A DNA stretch of 64,000 bases from the NCBI RefSeq assembly GCF_019880555.1, contig NZ_JAINVU010000001.1, forward strand, positions 558,001-622,000, written 5' to 3'. Below, piece by piece: positions 35,786 to 44,401 of the stretch (within the stretch, counting starts at the first letter, position 1; every line of letters begins with the position of its first letter). The notes under the pieces were generated by a model, which was given only the letters and a program-made list of their open reading frames with translations, did no database searches and had not been told where the DNA came from. The position numbers and the translations under genes were made by a program. This stretch comes from Hephaestia mangrovi (GTDB lineage: Bacteria; Pseudomonadota; Alphaproteobacteria; Sphingomonadales; Sphingomonadaceae).

Positions 35786-36952
35786 TCATGAAAGGATGTT
35801 GGGATCGGCGCTGGCGGGAAGCAGGCCGCGTCTGGCAAGATTGTCCATCAATGCACCGATACCGAACTGCCAGGGCGGCGCCGCAGCCGCGCTGGTAACG
35901 ACGTTGCGTAGCGTGCCGAGGCGGGGCGAGGAGATGGTTACGACGTCTCCGTCTCGATGGGTGAAGCCACGGCCTGGTTCGTCGCGATCCTCGGTCGGCG
36001 CGAACAAGGTGCCCAAAAGCAAAACAAAACCGTCGGGATAATGGTGCTCGCTGGTCGCTTGCGCCAAAAGGTCGAGAGGGTCGCGGCTGATCTCGGCCAT
36101 GTTGCTGCTGCCGGACAACCGATAGCCGTCCACGCCGTCGATCCGCAAATCGACCTTGGCGGTGCGCACGTCGTCGAGAGTGAATTCATTGTCGAACAGC
36201 CTGACGAACGGGCCGATGGCGCATGAAGCGTTGTTATCCTTGGCCTTGCTCAGCAGGAGTGCGGAGCGGCCCTCGAAATCGCGCAAATTGACGTCATTGC
36301 CGAGAGAGGCGCCCACCGCGGCGCCATGCTCATCCGCGAGCAGCATGATTTCAGGCTCGGGATTGTTCCAGCTGGAATCGGAGCGGACGCCTACAGCGAC
36401 GCCCGAGCCGACCGTCGATAATACCGGCGATTTGGTGAAAATCTCCGCGTCAGGGCCGATCGCGACTTCGAGATATTGTGACCACATGCCATCGGCGATC
36501 AGTCTGCGCTTGAGCGCAGCGGCTGGTGCGGAACCGGGCACAACGCCGCGCAACGATCCGCCGATTACCGCTTCGAGCTGGCGCCGGATATCGGCCGCGA
36601 TCGACGCGTCGCCTTGCGCGCGCTCTTCGATCACGCGCTCCATTGCGGAGACCGCGAAGGTGACGCCGGCGGCCTTGACGCATTGCAGGTCGATCGGGCT
36701 GAGCAGGCGATAGCGTGCTTCCGCGACATCGGGCGCCAGGTCCAGCGTTTCGAGATCGCCGATCGCGTTGCCGGCGGCGGGATCGAAGGCCCGCATCCGC
36801 ACAAGAGCAGAGACGGTCGGCGCGACCTTGCTCATATCGTATGCTATGCCGTCCGCGATGAGAACGGGGCTCGGCCCCGCCGCCGTTCCGATGCGCCCGA
36901 GGAAGCGGCCGCGCCGCCAGTCTTCGGGCAATAGCTCGGTCATCGCACCCAT
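35786..36952 (-). CDS. xylX: 2-keto-3-deoxy-D-xylonate dehydratase (FAH family)
   Basis: This 388-residue fumarylacetoacetate-hydrolase-fold enzyme dehydrates 2-keto-3-deoxyxylonate to alpha-ketoglutarate semialdehyde in the Weimberg route. Conserved stretches shared with Caulobacter XylX, from memory, are DLQCVKAAGVTFAVS, MWSQYLEVAIGPDAEIFTK, SSWNNPEPE and the run from NDVNLRDFEGR to CAIGPF. ATG 36952 is preferred over Met4 because AAGGGGAG lies 11 bases before it. It is the first gene of an operon with xdh, the lactonase and the porter. Two operator boxes precede it. Action on the arabinose-derived keto acid is also possible. Confidence 0.9.
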   Translation of the reverse strand: MGAMTELLPEDWRRGRFLGRIGTAAGPSPVLIADGIAYDMSKVAPTVSALVRMRAFDPAAGNAIGDLETLDLAPDVAEARYRLLSPIDLQCVKAAGVTFAVSAMERVIEERAQGDASIAADIRRQLEAVIGGSLRGVVPGSAPAAALKRRLIADGMWSQYLEVAIGPDAEIFTKSPVLSTVGSGVAVGVRSDSSWNNPEPEIMLLADEHGAAVGASLGNDVNLRDFEGRSALLLSKAKDNNASCAIGPFVRLFDNEFTLDDVRTAKVDLRIDGVDGYRLSGSSNMAEISRDPLDLLAQATSEHHYPDGFVLLLGTLFAPTEDRDEPGRGFTHRDGDVVTISSPRLGTLRNVVTSAAAAPPWQFGIGALMDNLARRGLLPASADPNILS

Positions 36953-36956
36953 TTCA

Positions 36957-36968
36957 GGTATCGCTCCC
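36957..36968 (-). promoter_or_regulatory. LacI-type operator box 5 (GGTATCGCTCCC)
   Basis: It matches 10 of 12 positions of the reference copy and overlaps the ribosome-binding region just before the xylX start. Confidence 0.5.
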
Positions 36969-36979
36969 CTTATCGTTGT

Positions 36980-36991
36980 GATAGCGATCCC
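36980..36991 (-). promoter_or_regulatory. LacI-type operator box 6 (GATAGCGATCCC)
   Basis: It matches 9 of 12 positions and lies 23 bases from box 5, about two helical turns. On the minus strand a TTGACA (37017-37012) lies 20 bases upstream, so the box covers the expected -10/start region. Confidence 0.55.
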
Positions 36992-37086
36992 ATCAAACTC
37001 TCAAGCCGCGCTGTCAAGCGCTTAACGCAGCGCACTCAAGCCAAATGCCGATTTCCCTGAGTCAATGCTCCGTTGGGGAAAGGGGA

Positions 37087-37126
37087 TTGACAAAGGCAGC
37101 GCCGGATAATCACTGATATCGATACC
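37087..37126 (+). promoter_or_regulatory. -35 element and LacI-type operator box 7 before the SGNH gene
   Basis: A perfect TTGACA (37087-37092) is followed 22 bases later by GATATCGATACC (37115-37126), 11 of 12 matches to the reference and flanked by CT/AG that extend the palindrome. No well-spaced -10 is evident; the operator covers the start region. Confidence 0.6.
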
Positions 37127-37187
37127 AGTTCGCAATTCATAAGCGAGAACGAGATTAATGCGCCTAGCGCGGGAGGAGAGACGCGTT

Positions 37188-38432
37188 TTGCCGGTCAAAT
37201 ATTTGATTGCAATCTTGCCGTTGATGATTGCCCAAGTGGCATCTGCGCGACCGGCAACCGATCATTGGGTGGCTTCCTGGGGGGCGGCGCAGCAAATTCC
37301 GGAGCCGCAGAACGCACTGCCCGCGGCTCAAGCGGGTGACGTCACTTTGCGGCAGATCGTCCATCTGTCGCTCGGCGGCAAGCGCGTGCGCGTGCGGATT
37401 TCCAACGAATTCGGTACCCAGCCGCTGGTCGTCGGCGCGGCCCACATCGCGCGGGCTCCGAAGCCGGGGACGAGCGCCATCGTACCGGGCAGCGACGCGG
37501 CTCTCCGCTTCGATGGTCGCGAAACCGTAACGATCCCGGCTGGCGCGGCCTATTTTTCGGATCCGGTAGCGCTGGTTGTGCAGGATGGCGGTGATCTTGC
37601 CATCAGTCTTTATTTGCCGAAGGCGGCCGCGCAGCAGACCGGCCATCCGGGATCCCGCTCGACCAGTTTTGTCATGTCGGGCAATCATGTCGGCGATGCC
37701 AGCTTGGCAGGAGCGACTGCCATCGAGCATTGGTACCAGATAAGCGACGTCGACGTCGCCGCGCCAGCCGATGCTCGCACGGTGGTCGCCATTGGCGATT
37801 CGATCACCGATGGTCATGCCTCCACGGTCGATGGCAACACCCGTTGGCCCGACCAACTGGCGGCGCGTTTTCGGGCCGATCCGGCCGCTCGCGACGTCGC
37901 TGTCGTCAACACAGGCATCGGCGGGAATCGCGTCTTGCTCGACGGGCTTGGCCCCAATCTGATGGCGCGTTTCGGGCGCGACGCGCTCGATCGTGACGGG
38001 GCAGTCAGCATCATCGTACTCGAGGGCGTCAACGATCTCGGCACGCTGACCCGCGATCATCCCGCGACGGCGGCCGAGTTGGCGACGCAGCGTGACCAGA
38101 TCATAGGCGGGTTTCGACGGCTGATAGAGCGCGCTCACGCCCGAGGGCTGCGCATATATGGCGGCACGATCACGCCATTCGTGGGATCGGACTATTATCA
38201 CCCTGACGCCGCGGTCGATGCGGATCGCCGCGCGATCAACGCCTGGATCCGCGCGCCGGGCCATTTTGACGGCGTCGTGGATTTCGATCGGGCGGTGCGT
38301 GATCCGGCCCACCCCGAGCGGCTTTTGCCCGCTTACGATTCGGGCGATCATCTCCACCCCTCGAACGCGGGTTATGCCGCGATGGCCAAAGCGGTCCCGC
38401 TGGCTGTCGTGGCGGAGACGGCGCCTCGGTAA
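37188..38432 (+). CDS. SGNH/GDSL-family hydrolase, exported carbohydrate esterase
   Basis: The likely start is TTG 37188, nine bases after GGGAGGAG; it gives a clean signal peptide ending near VASARP. The ATG at 37158 would place charged residues first. The 414-residue enzyme has an N-terminal beta domain (about 20-190) and an SGNH domain: block I GDSITDG with Ser205, block II TGIGGN, block III EGVND, and Asp387/His390 in GDHLHPSN. It probably removes acetyl or similar esters from xylan in the periplasm. It lies between xylX (divergent) and the GH3 gene, with its own operator. Confidence 0.87.
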   Translation: MPVKYLIAILPLMIAQVASARPATDHWVASWGAAQQIPEPQNALPAAQAGDVTLRQIVHLSLGGKRVRVRISNEFGTQPLVVGAAHIARAPKPGTSAIVPGSDAALRFDGRETVTIPAGAAYFSDPVALVVQDGGDLAISLYLPKAAAQQTGHPGSRSTSFVMSGNHVGDASLAGATAIEHWYQISDVDVAAPADARTVVAIGDSITDGHASTVDGNTRWPDQLAARFRADPAARDVAVVNTGIGGNRVLLDGLGPNLMARFGRDALDRDGAVSIIVLEGVNDLGTLTRDHPATAAELATQRDQIIGGFRRLIERAHARGLRIYGGTITPFVGSDYYHPDAAVDADRRAINAWIRAPGHFDGVVDFDRAVRDPAHPERLLPAYDSGDHLHPSNAGYAAMAKAVPLAVVAETAPR

Positions 38433-38469
38433 GCTCTGCCGGGACGGATTTCGACCGGCGATCAAACGG

Positions 38470-38498
38470 TTGACGAAGCACAATCAAATCACGCTAAA
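38470..38498 (+). promoter_or_regulatory. Promoter of the GH3 beta-xylosidase gene
   Basis: TTGACG (38470-38475) and GCTAAA (38493-38498) are 17 bases apart. The predicted start point near 38505 abuts operator box 8. Confidence 0.5.
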
Positions 38499-38505
38499 GG
38501 CATCA

Positions 38506-38517
38506 GGTGTCGATACC
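38506..38517 (+). promoter_or_regulatory. LacI-type operator box 8 (GGTGTCGATACC)
   Basis: It matches 11 of 12 positions of the reference copy and lies just after the GH3 promoter, where bound repressor would block initiation. Confidence 0.65.
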
Positions 38518-38602
38518 ATCAATGGCGCCATCGGGTGATGAGTTATTCTCGATGCTAAAAAATACCCCATTGTATATTGACGTTACTAGTTCTTCTTGAA
38601 AA

Positions 38603-38614
38603 GGTAGCGATATC
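38603..38614 (+). promoter_or_regulatory. LacI-type operator box 9 (GGTAGCGATATC)
   Basis: It matches 10 of 12 positions. Its centre is 97 bases from that of box 8 and it lies inside the GH3 leader, so repression could involve looping or roadblock. Confidence 0.55.
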
Positions 38615-38659
38615 AAAAACGGGCGGGCGGTAATGGCCCGAATTCTTGGGAGATGGGGC

Positions 38660-41332
38660 ATGGCACGTATCGGCGGTCGACTTTTATCGTCGGTGGCATC
38701 TGTTCTCGCGCTTGCTGTGTCCCCGTCCGCCCACGGGCAGGTCGCGACGGCAGCGAAGGCGGTTCCCGATGCTGCGACGGCCAAGGCCGAGGCGCTCGTT
38801 GCCCGGATGACGTTGGACGAGAAACTGCCGCAGTTGCTCAACGTCGCGCCGGCGATCCCGCGCCTCGGCATTCCCCGCTACAATTGGTGGACGGAATCGC
38901 TGCATGGCGCGCTCGGCACGCTGCCGACGACCAACTTTCCCGAGCCGATCGGGCTCGCCGCGACTTTCGATCCGACGATGGTCAAGCAGGTTGCCGGGGC
39001 GATCAGCACCGAGGTTCGCGGATTGCATACGCTGGCCCGCAAGACCGGGCGCTATGGGCGGATCGGTACCGGTCTCGACACCTGGTCGCCCAACCTGAAC
39101 ATTTTCCGCGATCCGCGCTGGGGGCGCGGGCAGGAAACCTATGGCGAAGATCCGTTTCTGGTCGCGCGCATGGGCGTCGCCTTCATCGAGGGGATGCAGG
39201 GGCCCGATCCGCAACGGCCGGAGGTGATCGCGACGCCCAAGCATTTCGACGTCCACAGCGGCCCTGAATCGACTCGCCACGTCGCGGACGTGTTCGTTTC
39301 CAAACACGATCTCGTCGACACTTATCTGCCCGCCTTCCGCGCCGCCATCACCGAGGCGAAGGCGGGATCGATCATGTGCGCCTATAACCGGATCGACGGC
39401 CAGCCAGCCTGCGCCAACGACATGCTATTGCGCCATTATCTGCGCGGCGAATGGGGCTTCAAGGGGTACGTGGTGTCCGATTGCGACGCTGTTAAGGATA
39501 TCAGCGACACGCACCATTATGCCCCCGATGGCGCCGCCGGTGTGGCAGCGGCGATCCATGCCGGGGTCGACAACGAATGCAATACCGCGACGCTGTCCGA
39601 CACCGGCGGGTTGACCGACCGCTATCGAAAGGCGCTCGATCGCGGCCTCATCTCGACCGCGGATATCGATCGCGCGCTGGTCCGGCTATTCGCGGCGCGC
39701 TATCGCACGGGTGATCTCGCCGGCTTGTCGGATACAGCGCCCGCCGTGCCAGCCTCGGCGGTGGGCAGTCCGGCGCACGGCGCGCTGGCGCTCGAAGCCG
39801 CGGAAAAGAGCCTGGTGCTGCTCAAGAATGACGGCGTCCTGCCGCTCAAGCCCGGCGTCAAGGTGGCGGTGATCGGCCCCCTCGGCGATGCAACGCGCGT
39901 GTTGCGCGGCAATTATTCATCGCCGCTCAGCGGTCCGCCGATTTCGGTGGCGGACGGCCTCGATCAGGTGCTGTCGTCGAAGCAGGTCGTGCTCGTCCCG
40001 TTCGGCCCGTCGATCACCGATGGCGATCGCGTGCCGACAACGGCGCTTCAAACGCCGGACGGCAAGGCCGGTTTGCTGGCACGCTATTATAATCCCGTCA
40101 CGCCACCGCCGGCATTGTTCAAGCCCGATCAGCAGGCCGAACAGATGCAGGCGATCAAGTATCTGGATACACCGGTCGCTACGCGGATCGAGCCGGACGT
40201 TGGCCAGCGAGACCTCGATCTCGCGAAGGTCGCGCATTTTCATCGTACCGTCTGGACGGGCTTTCTGGTGCCGCCGGAAAGCGGAACGTACAGGGTCGGC
40301 CTGTCAGGATCGGGGGGCACGCTGAGCTTCGATGGCCACGCCTTTGTCGATCGTACCAAGGCGCGATGGAACGACTTGCCGACGATGAAGACGGTTACGC
40401 TCGAGCAGGGCCATCGTTATCCGGTGACGATCGATGCCACGGCGGGCGTCGACCTCGTGTGGAAACGCATCTCGACCGCGCCGGAAGCCGATCTCGATCG
40501 TGCCGCGACCAACGCCGACGTGCTCGTCGCCGTCGTCGGTCTGACATCGGATCTCGAGGCTGAGGAAACCAGCCTCAAGGTGCCGGGCTTCGCCGGCGGC
40601 GACAAGACGACGCTCGATCTGCCTGCCGATCAGATCAAGCTGCTTGAACAGGCGAAGGCGACCGGCAAGCCGCTGATCGTCGTGGTGATGAATGGCAGCC
40701 CCATCGATCTTGCCTGGGCGAAGGACAATGCAGCCGCGATTGTCGAAGCCTGGTATCCGGGGCAATCGGGGGGGCTGGCGGTCGCCCGCGTGCTGGCGGG
40801 CAAGGTCGATCCCGGCGGGCGCCTGCCGCTGACATTCTACCGCAGCGTTGCCGATCTGCCTCCGTTTGCAGACTACAGCATGAAGGGGCGCACATACCGC
40901 TATTTCACGGGCGAGCCCGTCTATCCGTTCGGCGCCGGGCTGAGCTACACCAGTTTCAGCTACGGGCCGCTCACGGTCACGCCGATGAAGCAAAATGCGG
41001 CGAATGGCCTGCATGTTTCGACCGTGGTGACCAACACCGGCGCGCGGGCCGGTGACGACGTCGCCCAGCTCTATCTCAATTTCCCTGACGTTCCAGGGGC
41101 GCCCCGTATCGCCTTGCGGGGGTTCCAGCGTGTGTCGCTCAAGCCCGGCGAGCGGCGGACGCTGACGTTCGATCTGTCACCGCGGGACCTCAGCGCCGTC
41201 ACGGCGGACGGCACCAGGGAGGTGATGCCCGGCGCTTACGCCGTCACGGTCGGTTCCGGTCAGCCCGGTACGGCGGCGGCAACGCAGCAGGCCCATTTCT
41301 CGGTCGCCGACGCGGTGACAATGTCCGACTGA
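38660..41332 (+). CDS. GH3 beta-xylosidase/beta-glucosidase with PA14 domain, exported
   Basis: ATG 38660 follows GGGAGA and starts a signal peptide ending near SAHGQ; the ATG at 38633 has no site. The 890-residue enzyme has a GH3 N-terminal barrel with nucleophile Asp274 in VVSDCDAV, and a C-terminal sandwich domain interrupted by a PA14 module (about 455-590, with LLARYYNP and TGFLVPPESGTYRVGL). A fibronectin-type-III-like domain ends the protein (with GDDVAQLYLNFP). The set resembles beta-xylosidases of bacterial xylan loci, so xylo-oligosaccharide hydrolysis is most likely. Two operators precede it. It is the last gene of the xylan block. Confidence 0.92.
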   Translation: MARIGGRLLSSVASVLALAVSPSAHGQVATAAKAVPDAATAKAEALVARMTLDEKLPQLLNVAPAIPRLGIPRYNWWTESLHGALGTLPTTNFPEPIGLAATFDPTMVKQVAGAISTEVRGLHTLARKTGRYGRIGTGLDTWSPNLNIFRDPRWGRGQETYGEDPFLVARMGVAFIEGMQGPDPQRPEVIATPKHFDVHSGPESTRHVADVFVSKHDLVDTYLPAFRAAITEAKAGSIMCAYNRIDGQPACANDMLLRHYLRGEWGFKGYVVSDCDAVKDISDTHHYAPDGAAGVAAAIHAGVDNECNTATLSDTGGLTDRYRKALDRGLISTADIDRALVRLFAARYRTGDLAGLSDTAPAVPASAVGSPAHGALALEAAEKSLVLLKNDGVLPLKPGVKVAVIGPLGDATRVLRGNYSSPLSGPPISVADGLDQVLSSKQVVLVPFGPSITDGDRVPTTALQTPDGKAGLLARYYNPVTPPPALFKPDQQAEQMQAIKYLDTPVATRIEPDVGQRDLDLAKVAHFHRTVWTGFLVPPESGTYRVGLSGSGGTLSFDGHAFVDRTKARWNDLPTMKTVTLEQGHRYPVTIDATAGVDLVWKRISTAPEADLDRAATNADVLVAVVGLTSDLEAEETSLKVPGFAGGDKTTLDLPADQIKLLEQAKATGKPLIVVVMNGSPIDLAWAKDNAAAIVEAWYPGQSGGLAVARVLAGKVDPGGRLPLTFYRSVADLPPFADYSMKGRTYRYFTGEPVYPFGAGLSYTSFSYGPLTVTPMKQNAANGLHVSTVVTNTGARAGDDVAQLYLNFPDVPGAPRIALRGFQRVSLKPGERRTLTFDLSPRDLSAVTADGTREVMPGAYAVTVGSGQPGTAAATQQAHFSVADAVTMSD

Positions 41333-41348
41333 AGCTAGCGAGCCCTTG

Positions 41349-42419
41349 TCATTCGACGGCGCGAGCAGGCGCTGCGAGGCTGGCCGATGGTCTGCCCTCG
41401 ACCAGCCATGATGCGATCGGCGCAGAGGTTTGCCACAGCAACAGCATGATCGCGGCGCCCAGGATGCCGTCGGCGGCGTAATGCCAGCCGAGGTGGATCG
41501 AGCCGATCCAGATCAAGGCGGCAAAACCGGTCATCAACCAGCCGACCGGGCGAGTGATGCGAAATCCGGCGATGGCGAACAGCGTTGCCATGGTGACGTG
41601 AACGGACGGCGCGGCCGAAATACCGCCGGCGGGCGCGTAATGGCCGCTCGCCTGCGCGGCGAGGAGCACCGGCTGGAAATCGCGCGCGCCGATGACGAGG
41701 CCGTGCGCCCGTGCCTGTGCGGCGAGCTGGTCAAGATGGGCGCCAAGCGCGCGGAACCCCGGATTGGGCGCGATCAGCGTATCGAAATAACAAGGGCCGG
41801 CCGAGGCGAGCAGCCAGGCGAACACGGTGCCGACCACGATCCATCCGGCCAGCCAGCAGCCGAGTAGCCGGAAGCGATCGAGCGGCGTTCTGACCAGCGC
41901 GATCGCAAGGATGGGGAAGACGACCATCAGGATCATCGCGGCCGAATAGGCCGAATCGATCGCGACGGTGGGCCAGAGCGTTCCCAGCACGGCGTGGGTC
42001 ACTTCCCACGGCTGGTGCCCCAGGAACAGCAGGCGATCGGCTGTGGCGAGCGCGGGATCGAGCGGGAAACCGCGAGCGGGGAGCAGAAGCTGCTTGAAGA
42101 TGCCGTAGATCGGGATCGTCGCGCCGCCGATCGTCGCGGCGGCGAGATACCAGGCGAGATCGGTGGCGGTGAACGACGTGCGGCTGCGCAGCAGGCGGCG
42201 GCCGACGGCATCGATCAGCCCGACGATGGCGGCGAGAAACAGGCTGACGGCGAGGAAACCGTGCAGCGTCGCGCCCAGCATCGCATAATTACCGCGCGCA
42301 GCGGGCAGCAGCAGCGCGGTGTAAAGCGCCAGCGCGCCGATCAGCGTGCCGATCGGGCGCCACGTCGCGCCGGCATCGCCGGCATGGGCCACAGGAGAGC
42401 GGACGAGCGTCGCGATCAT
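41349..42419 (-). CDS. PAP2-superfamily membrane protein, AUR1/IPC-synthase-like
   Basis: This integral membrane protein of about 356 residues has some eight helices. PAP2-type phosphatase motifs are present in divergent form: PSVHVTMA (PSxH type) and IHLGWHYAADGILG (GWHYxxD type). Such motifs with this topology occur in AUR1-like inositol-phosphoryl-ceramide synthases and in general lipid phosphatases. Sphingomonads make glycosphingolipids, so a role in lipid head-group transfer is conceivable but unproven. ATG 42419 is chosen over GTG 42437; neither has a strong ribosome site. It faces the GH3 gene tail to tail. Confidence 0.72.
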   Translation of the reverse strand: MIATLVRSPVAHAGDAGATWRPIGTLIGALALYTALLLPAARGNYAMLGATLHGFLAVSLFLAAIVGLIDAVGRRLLRSRTSFTATDLAWYLAAATIGGATIPIYGIFKQLLLPARGFPLDPALATADRLLFLGHQPWEVTHAVLGTLWPTVAIDSAYSAAMILMVVFPILAIALVRTPLDRFRLLGCWLAGWIVVGTVFAWLLASAGPCYFDTLIAPNPGFRALGAHLDQLAAQARAHGLVIGARDFQPVLLAAQASGHYAPAGGISAAPSVHVTMATLFAIAGFRITRPVGWLMTGFAALIWIGSIHLGWHYAADGILGAAIMLLLWQTSAPIASWLVEGRPSASLAAPARAVE

Positions 42420-42468
42420 GGCAGGGGGACTTGCCACGCAAGCGTTAAGATTGCGTGCGGACGCCCGA

Positions 42469-44112
42469 TCAGCCGCCGCGCAGCCGGGCGATCGTGGTGG
42501 CTGCAGTAATTACCTCGATATCGGTTTTGATGTGGAGCAGCTTCACGCCGGGCTGCGCCAAGGCGCGGTCGAGCGCCGGGACGAAGGCATCGGTGGTGTC
42601 GACGGCTTCGGCCCAGCAGCCATAAGCCCGCGCGAGCGCCGCGAAATCGGGATTGGCCAATTGCGTGCCCGAGATGCGGCCGGGAAATTCGCGCTCCTGG
42701 TGCATGCGGATGGTGCCGTAACCGCCATTGTCGATCACCAGCACCAGCATGTCGGCGCCATGCGCGACCGCCGTGGCGAGTTCCTGGCCGTTCATCATGA
42801 AGCAGCCGTCGCCGGCGAGCGCGACCACCTGCCGGTCCTTGTGGCGGAGCGCTGCGGCGGTCGCGGCGGGGACGCCATAGCCCATCGCCCCGGCGGTCGG
42901 CGCGAGTTGCGAGACGGGGCCGGCATAATGCCAATAGCGGTGCCACCAGCCCGAATAATTGCCGGCGCCGTTGCAGATGATCGTATCGGCGGACAGCCGC
43001 TCGTGCATCGCCGCGACGCACGGGCCGAGGTCCATCGCCACGCCGTCGCGCGGCTGCGGCGTCGACCAGGCGCGCCAGTCCGCATGCGCCTCGGCACCGG
43101 CCGCCAGCGGCTCCCGTTCGATGGCGTGAACGTCTGCGGCAAATTCGGTCATGTCCGCGCAGATCGCGAGATCGGTGCGATAGGTCATGCCGAGCTCGGC
43201 CGGATCGGGGTGTACGTGGACCAGCACCTGACCGGGATGATCGGGGGTGATGAGCGTGTAGCCGTCAGTGGTCGCCTCGCCGAGCCGCGGGCCGACGACC
43301 AGCAGCAGATCGGCGTCCCTGATCCGCTCGACCAGCTTCGGATTGGGCCCATAGCCGAGGTTGCCCGCATAGACCGGGCAATCATTGGCCACGGCATCCT
43401 GGCGGCGGAAGGCCGCCGCGACAGGAATGCCGGTCTTTTCCGCCCAGGCGGCGAAATCCTGCGCGGCATCCCGGCTCCACCCGGCGCCGCCGATGATCGC
43501 CACGGGGCGTTCGGCACGATCGAGCAGCGCGGAAAGCGCGCCCATCGCTTCGGGATCGCATGGCTGGGCGGGCGGCTCGATCCGCGGCCGGTCGATCGCC
43601 TCGACCTCGTCGAGCAGCATGTCTTCAGGCAGCGCGAGCACGACGGGGCCGGGACGGCCGGACATCGCGACGCTATAGGCACGCGCGACATATTCGGGGA
43701 TGCGGCGGGCGTCGTCGATCCGCGCCGCCCATTTGGCGATGGGCGCGAACATCGCCTCGAAATTGATCTCCTGGAACGCCTCGCGGTCGCGGGTTTCGCG
43801 CGCGACATCGCCGACGAACAGGATCATCGGCTGCGAATCCTGCCGCGCGACATGGACGCCGATCGAGGCGTTGGTCGCGCCGGGCCCGCGGGTGACGAAG
43901 GCGATGCCGGGGCGCTTCGTCAACGTGCCATCGGCGCAGGCCATGAAGGCGACGCCGCCTTCCTGACGGCAGACGACCAGATCGATTGCGGGCGTGTCGT
44001 GCAGCGCATCGAGCACCGCGAGGAAGCTCTCGCCGGGCACGGTGAAGATGCGGTCGCAGCCTTGCGCGACGAGATTGTCGGCCAGGATGCGGCCGCCGGT
44101 ACGTATTGTCAT
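42469..44112 (-). CDS. Thiamine-diphosphate-dependent enzyme, acetolactate-synthase-like
   Basis: This 547-residue cytoplasmic protein has the three-domain plan of the POX/AHAS family. The N-terminal pyrimidine-binding domain has the activating Glu51 in CRQEGGVAF, the central domain contains the sequence RPVAIIGGAGWS, and the C-terminal diphosphate domain has AGDGCFMMNGQEL for the Mg-ThDP site. The open frame extends upstream, but ATG 44112 gives the normal N-terminus MTIRTGGRIL. No regulatory subunit gene is adjacent, so branched-chain amino acid synthesis is doubtful; a decarboxylase or lyase of a catabolic keto acid is more likely. It is divergent from an SMP-30 lactonase gene. Confidence 0.85.
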   Translation of the reverse strand: MTIRTGGRILADNLVAQGCDRIFTVPGESFLAVLDALHDTPAIDLVVCRQEGGVAFMACADGTLTKRPGIAFVTRGPGATNASIGVHVARQDSQPMILFVGDVARETRDREAFQEINFEAMFAPIAKWAARIDDARRIPEYVARAYSVAMSGRPGPVVLALPEDMLLDEVEAIDRPRIEPPAQPCDPEAMGALSALLDRAERPVAIIGGAGWSRDAAQDFAAWAEKTGIPVAAAFRRQDAVANDCPVYAGNLGYGPNPKLVERIRDADLLLVVGPRLGEATTDGYTLITPDHPGQVLVHVHPDPAELGMTYRTDLAICADMTEFAADVHAIEREPLAAGAEAHADWRAWSTPQPRDGVAMDLGPCVAAMHERLSADTIICNGAGNYSGWWHRYWHYAGPVSQLAPTAGAMGYGVPAATAAALRHKDRQVVALAGDGCFMMNGQELATAVAHGADMLVLVIDNGGYGTIRMHQEREFPGRISGTQLANPDFAALARAYGCWAEAVDTTDAFVPALDRALAQPGVKLLHIKTDIEVITAATTIARLRGG

Positions 44113-44401
44113 CGTGTTTGCCTGCGAATCGCCCGGGCGCAGTCTGTTCCGCGATCCTGAGCAGTGCATGTGAAGTGGACAAAGTTCACACTCTGGAAGG
44201 GCCCGCTTCCCTCGTGTGCGAGGTCCAAGGGCAACCATCGGGTTGAATGTCGTGCGCCGTTCGTCATGGCGATCGTGTGGCAGGAAATTTCCAACATTGG
44301 TAGGGGCGCAGAGGACGCGCGGCCGGGTTGGCGCCACGCTTGCTCCAGCCCCGCGTCCGTGGTTTTCTCGCCGCCGATAAAAGACAGGCAAGGAGAGGGT
44401 G
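44113..44401. promoter_or_regulatory. Divergent spacer with dyad TGTGAA-N10-TTCACA
   Basis: The 289 bases between divergent genes hold a perfect dyad TGTGAA (44169-44174) and TTCACA (44185-44190), a plausible operator for an unknown regulator. Its spacing does not fit CRP. No gene is apparent. Confidence 0.45.

Noticed and set aside
44169..44190. CRP/FNR-type binding site
   Set aside because: The dyad has TGTGA and TCACA 12 bases apart, not the 6 expected; kept only as an unassigned dyad.
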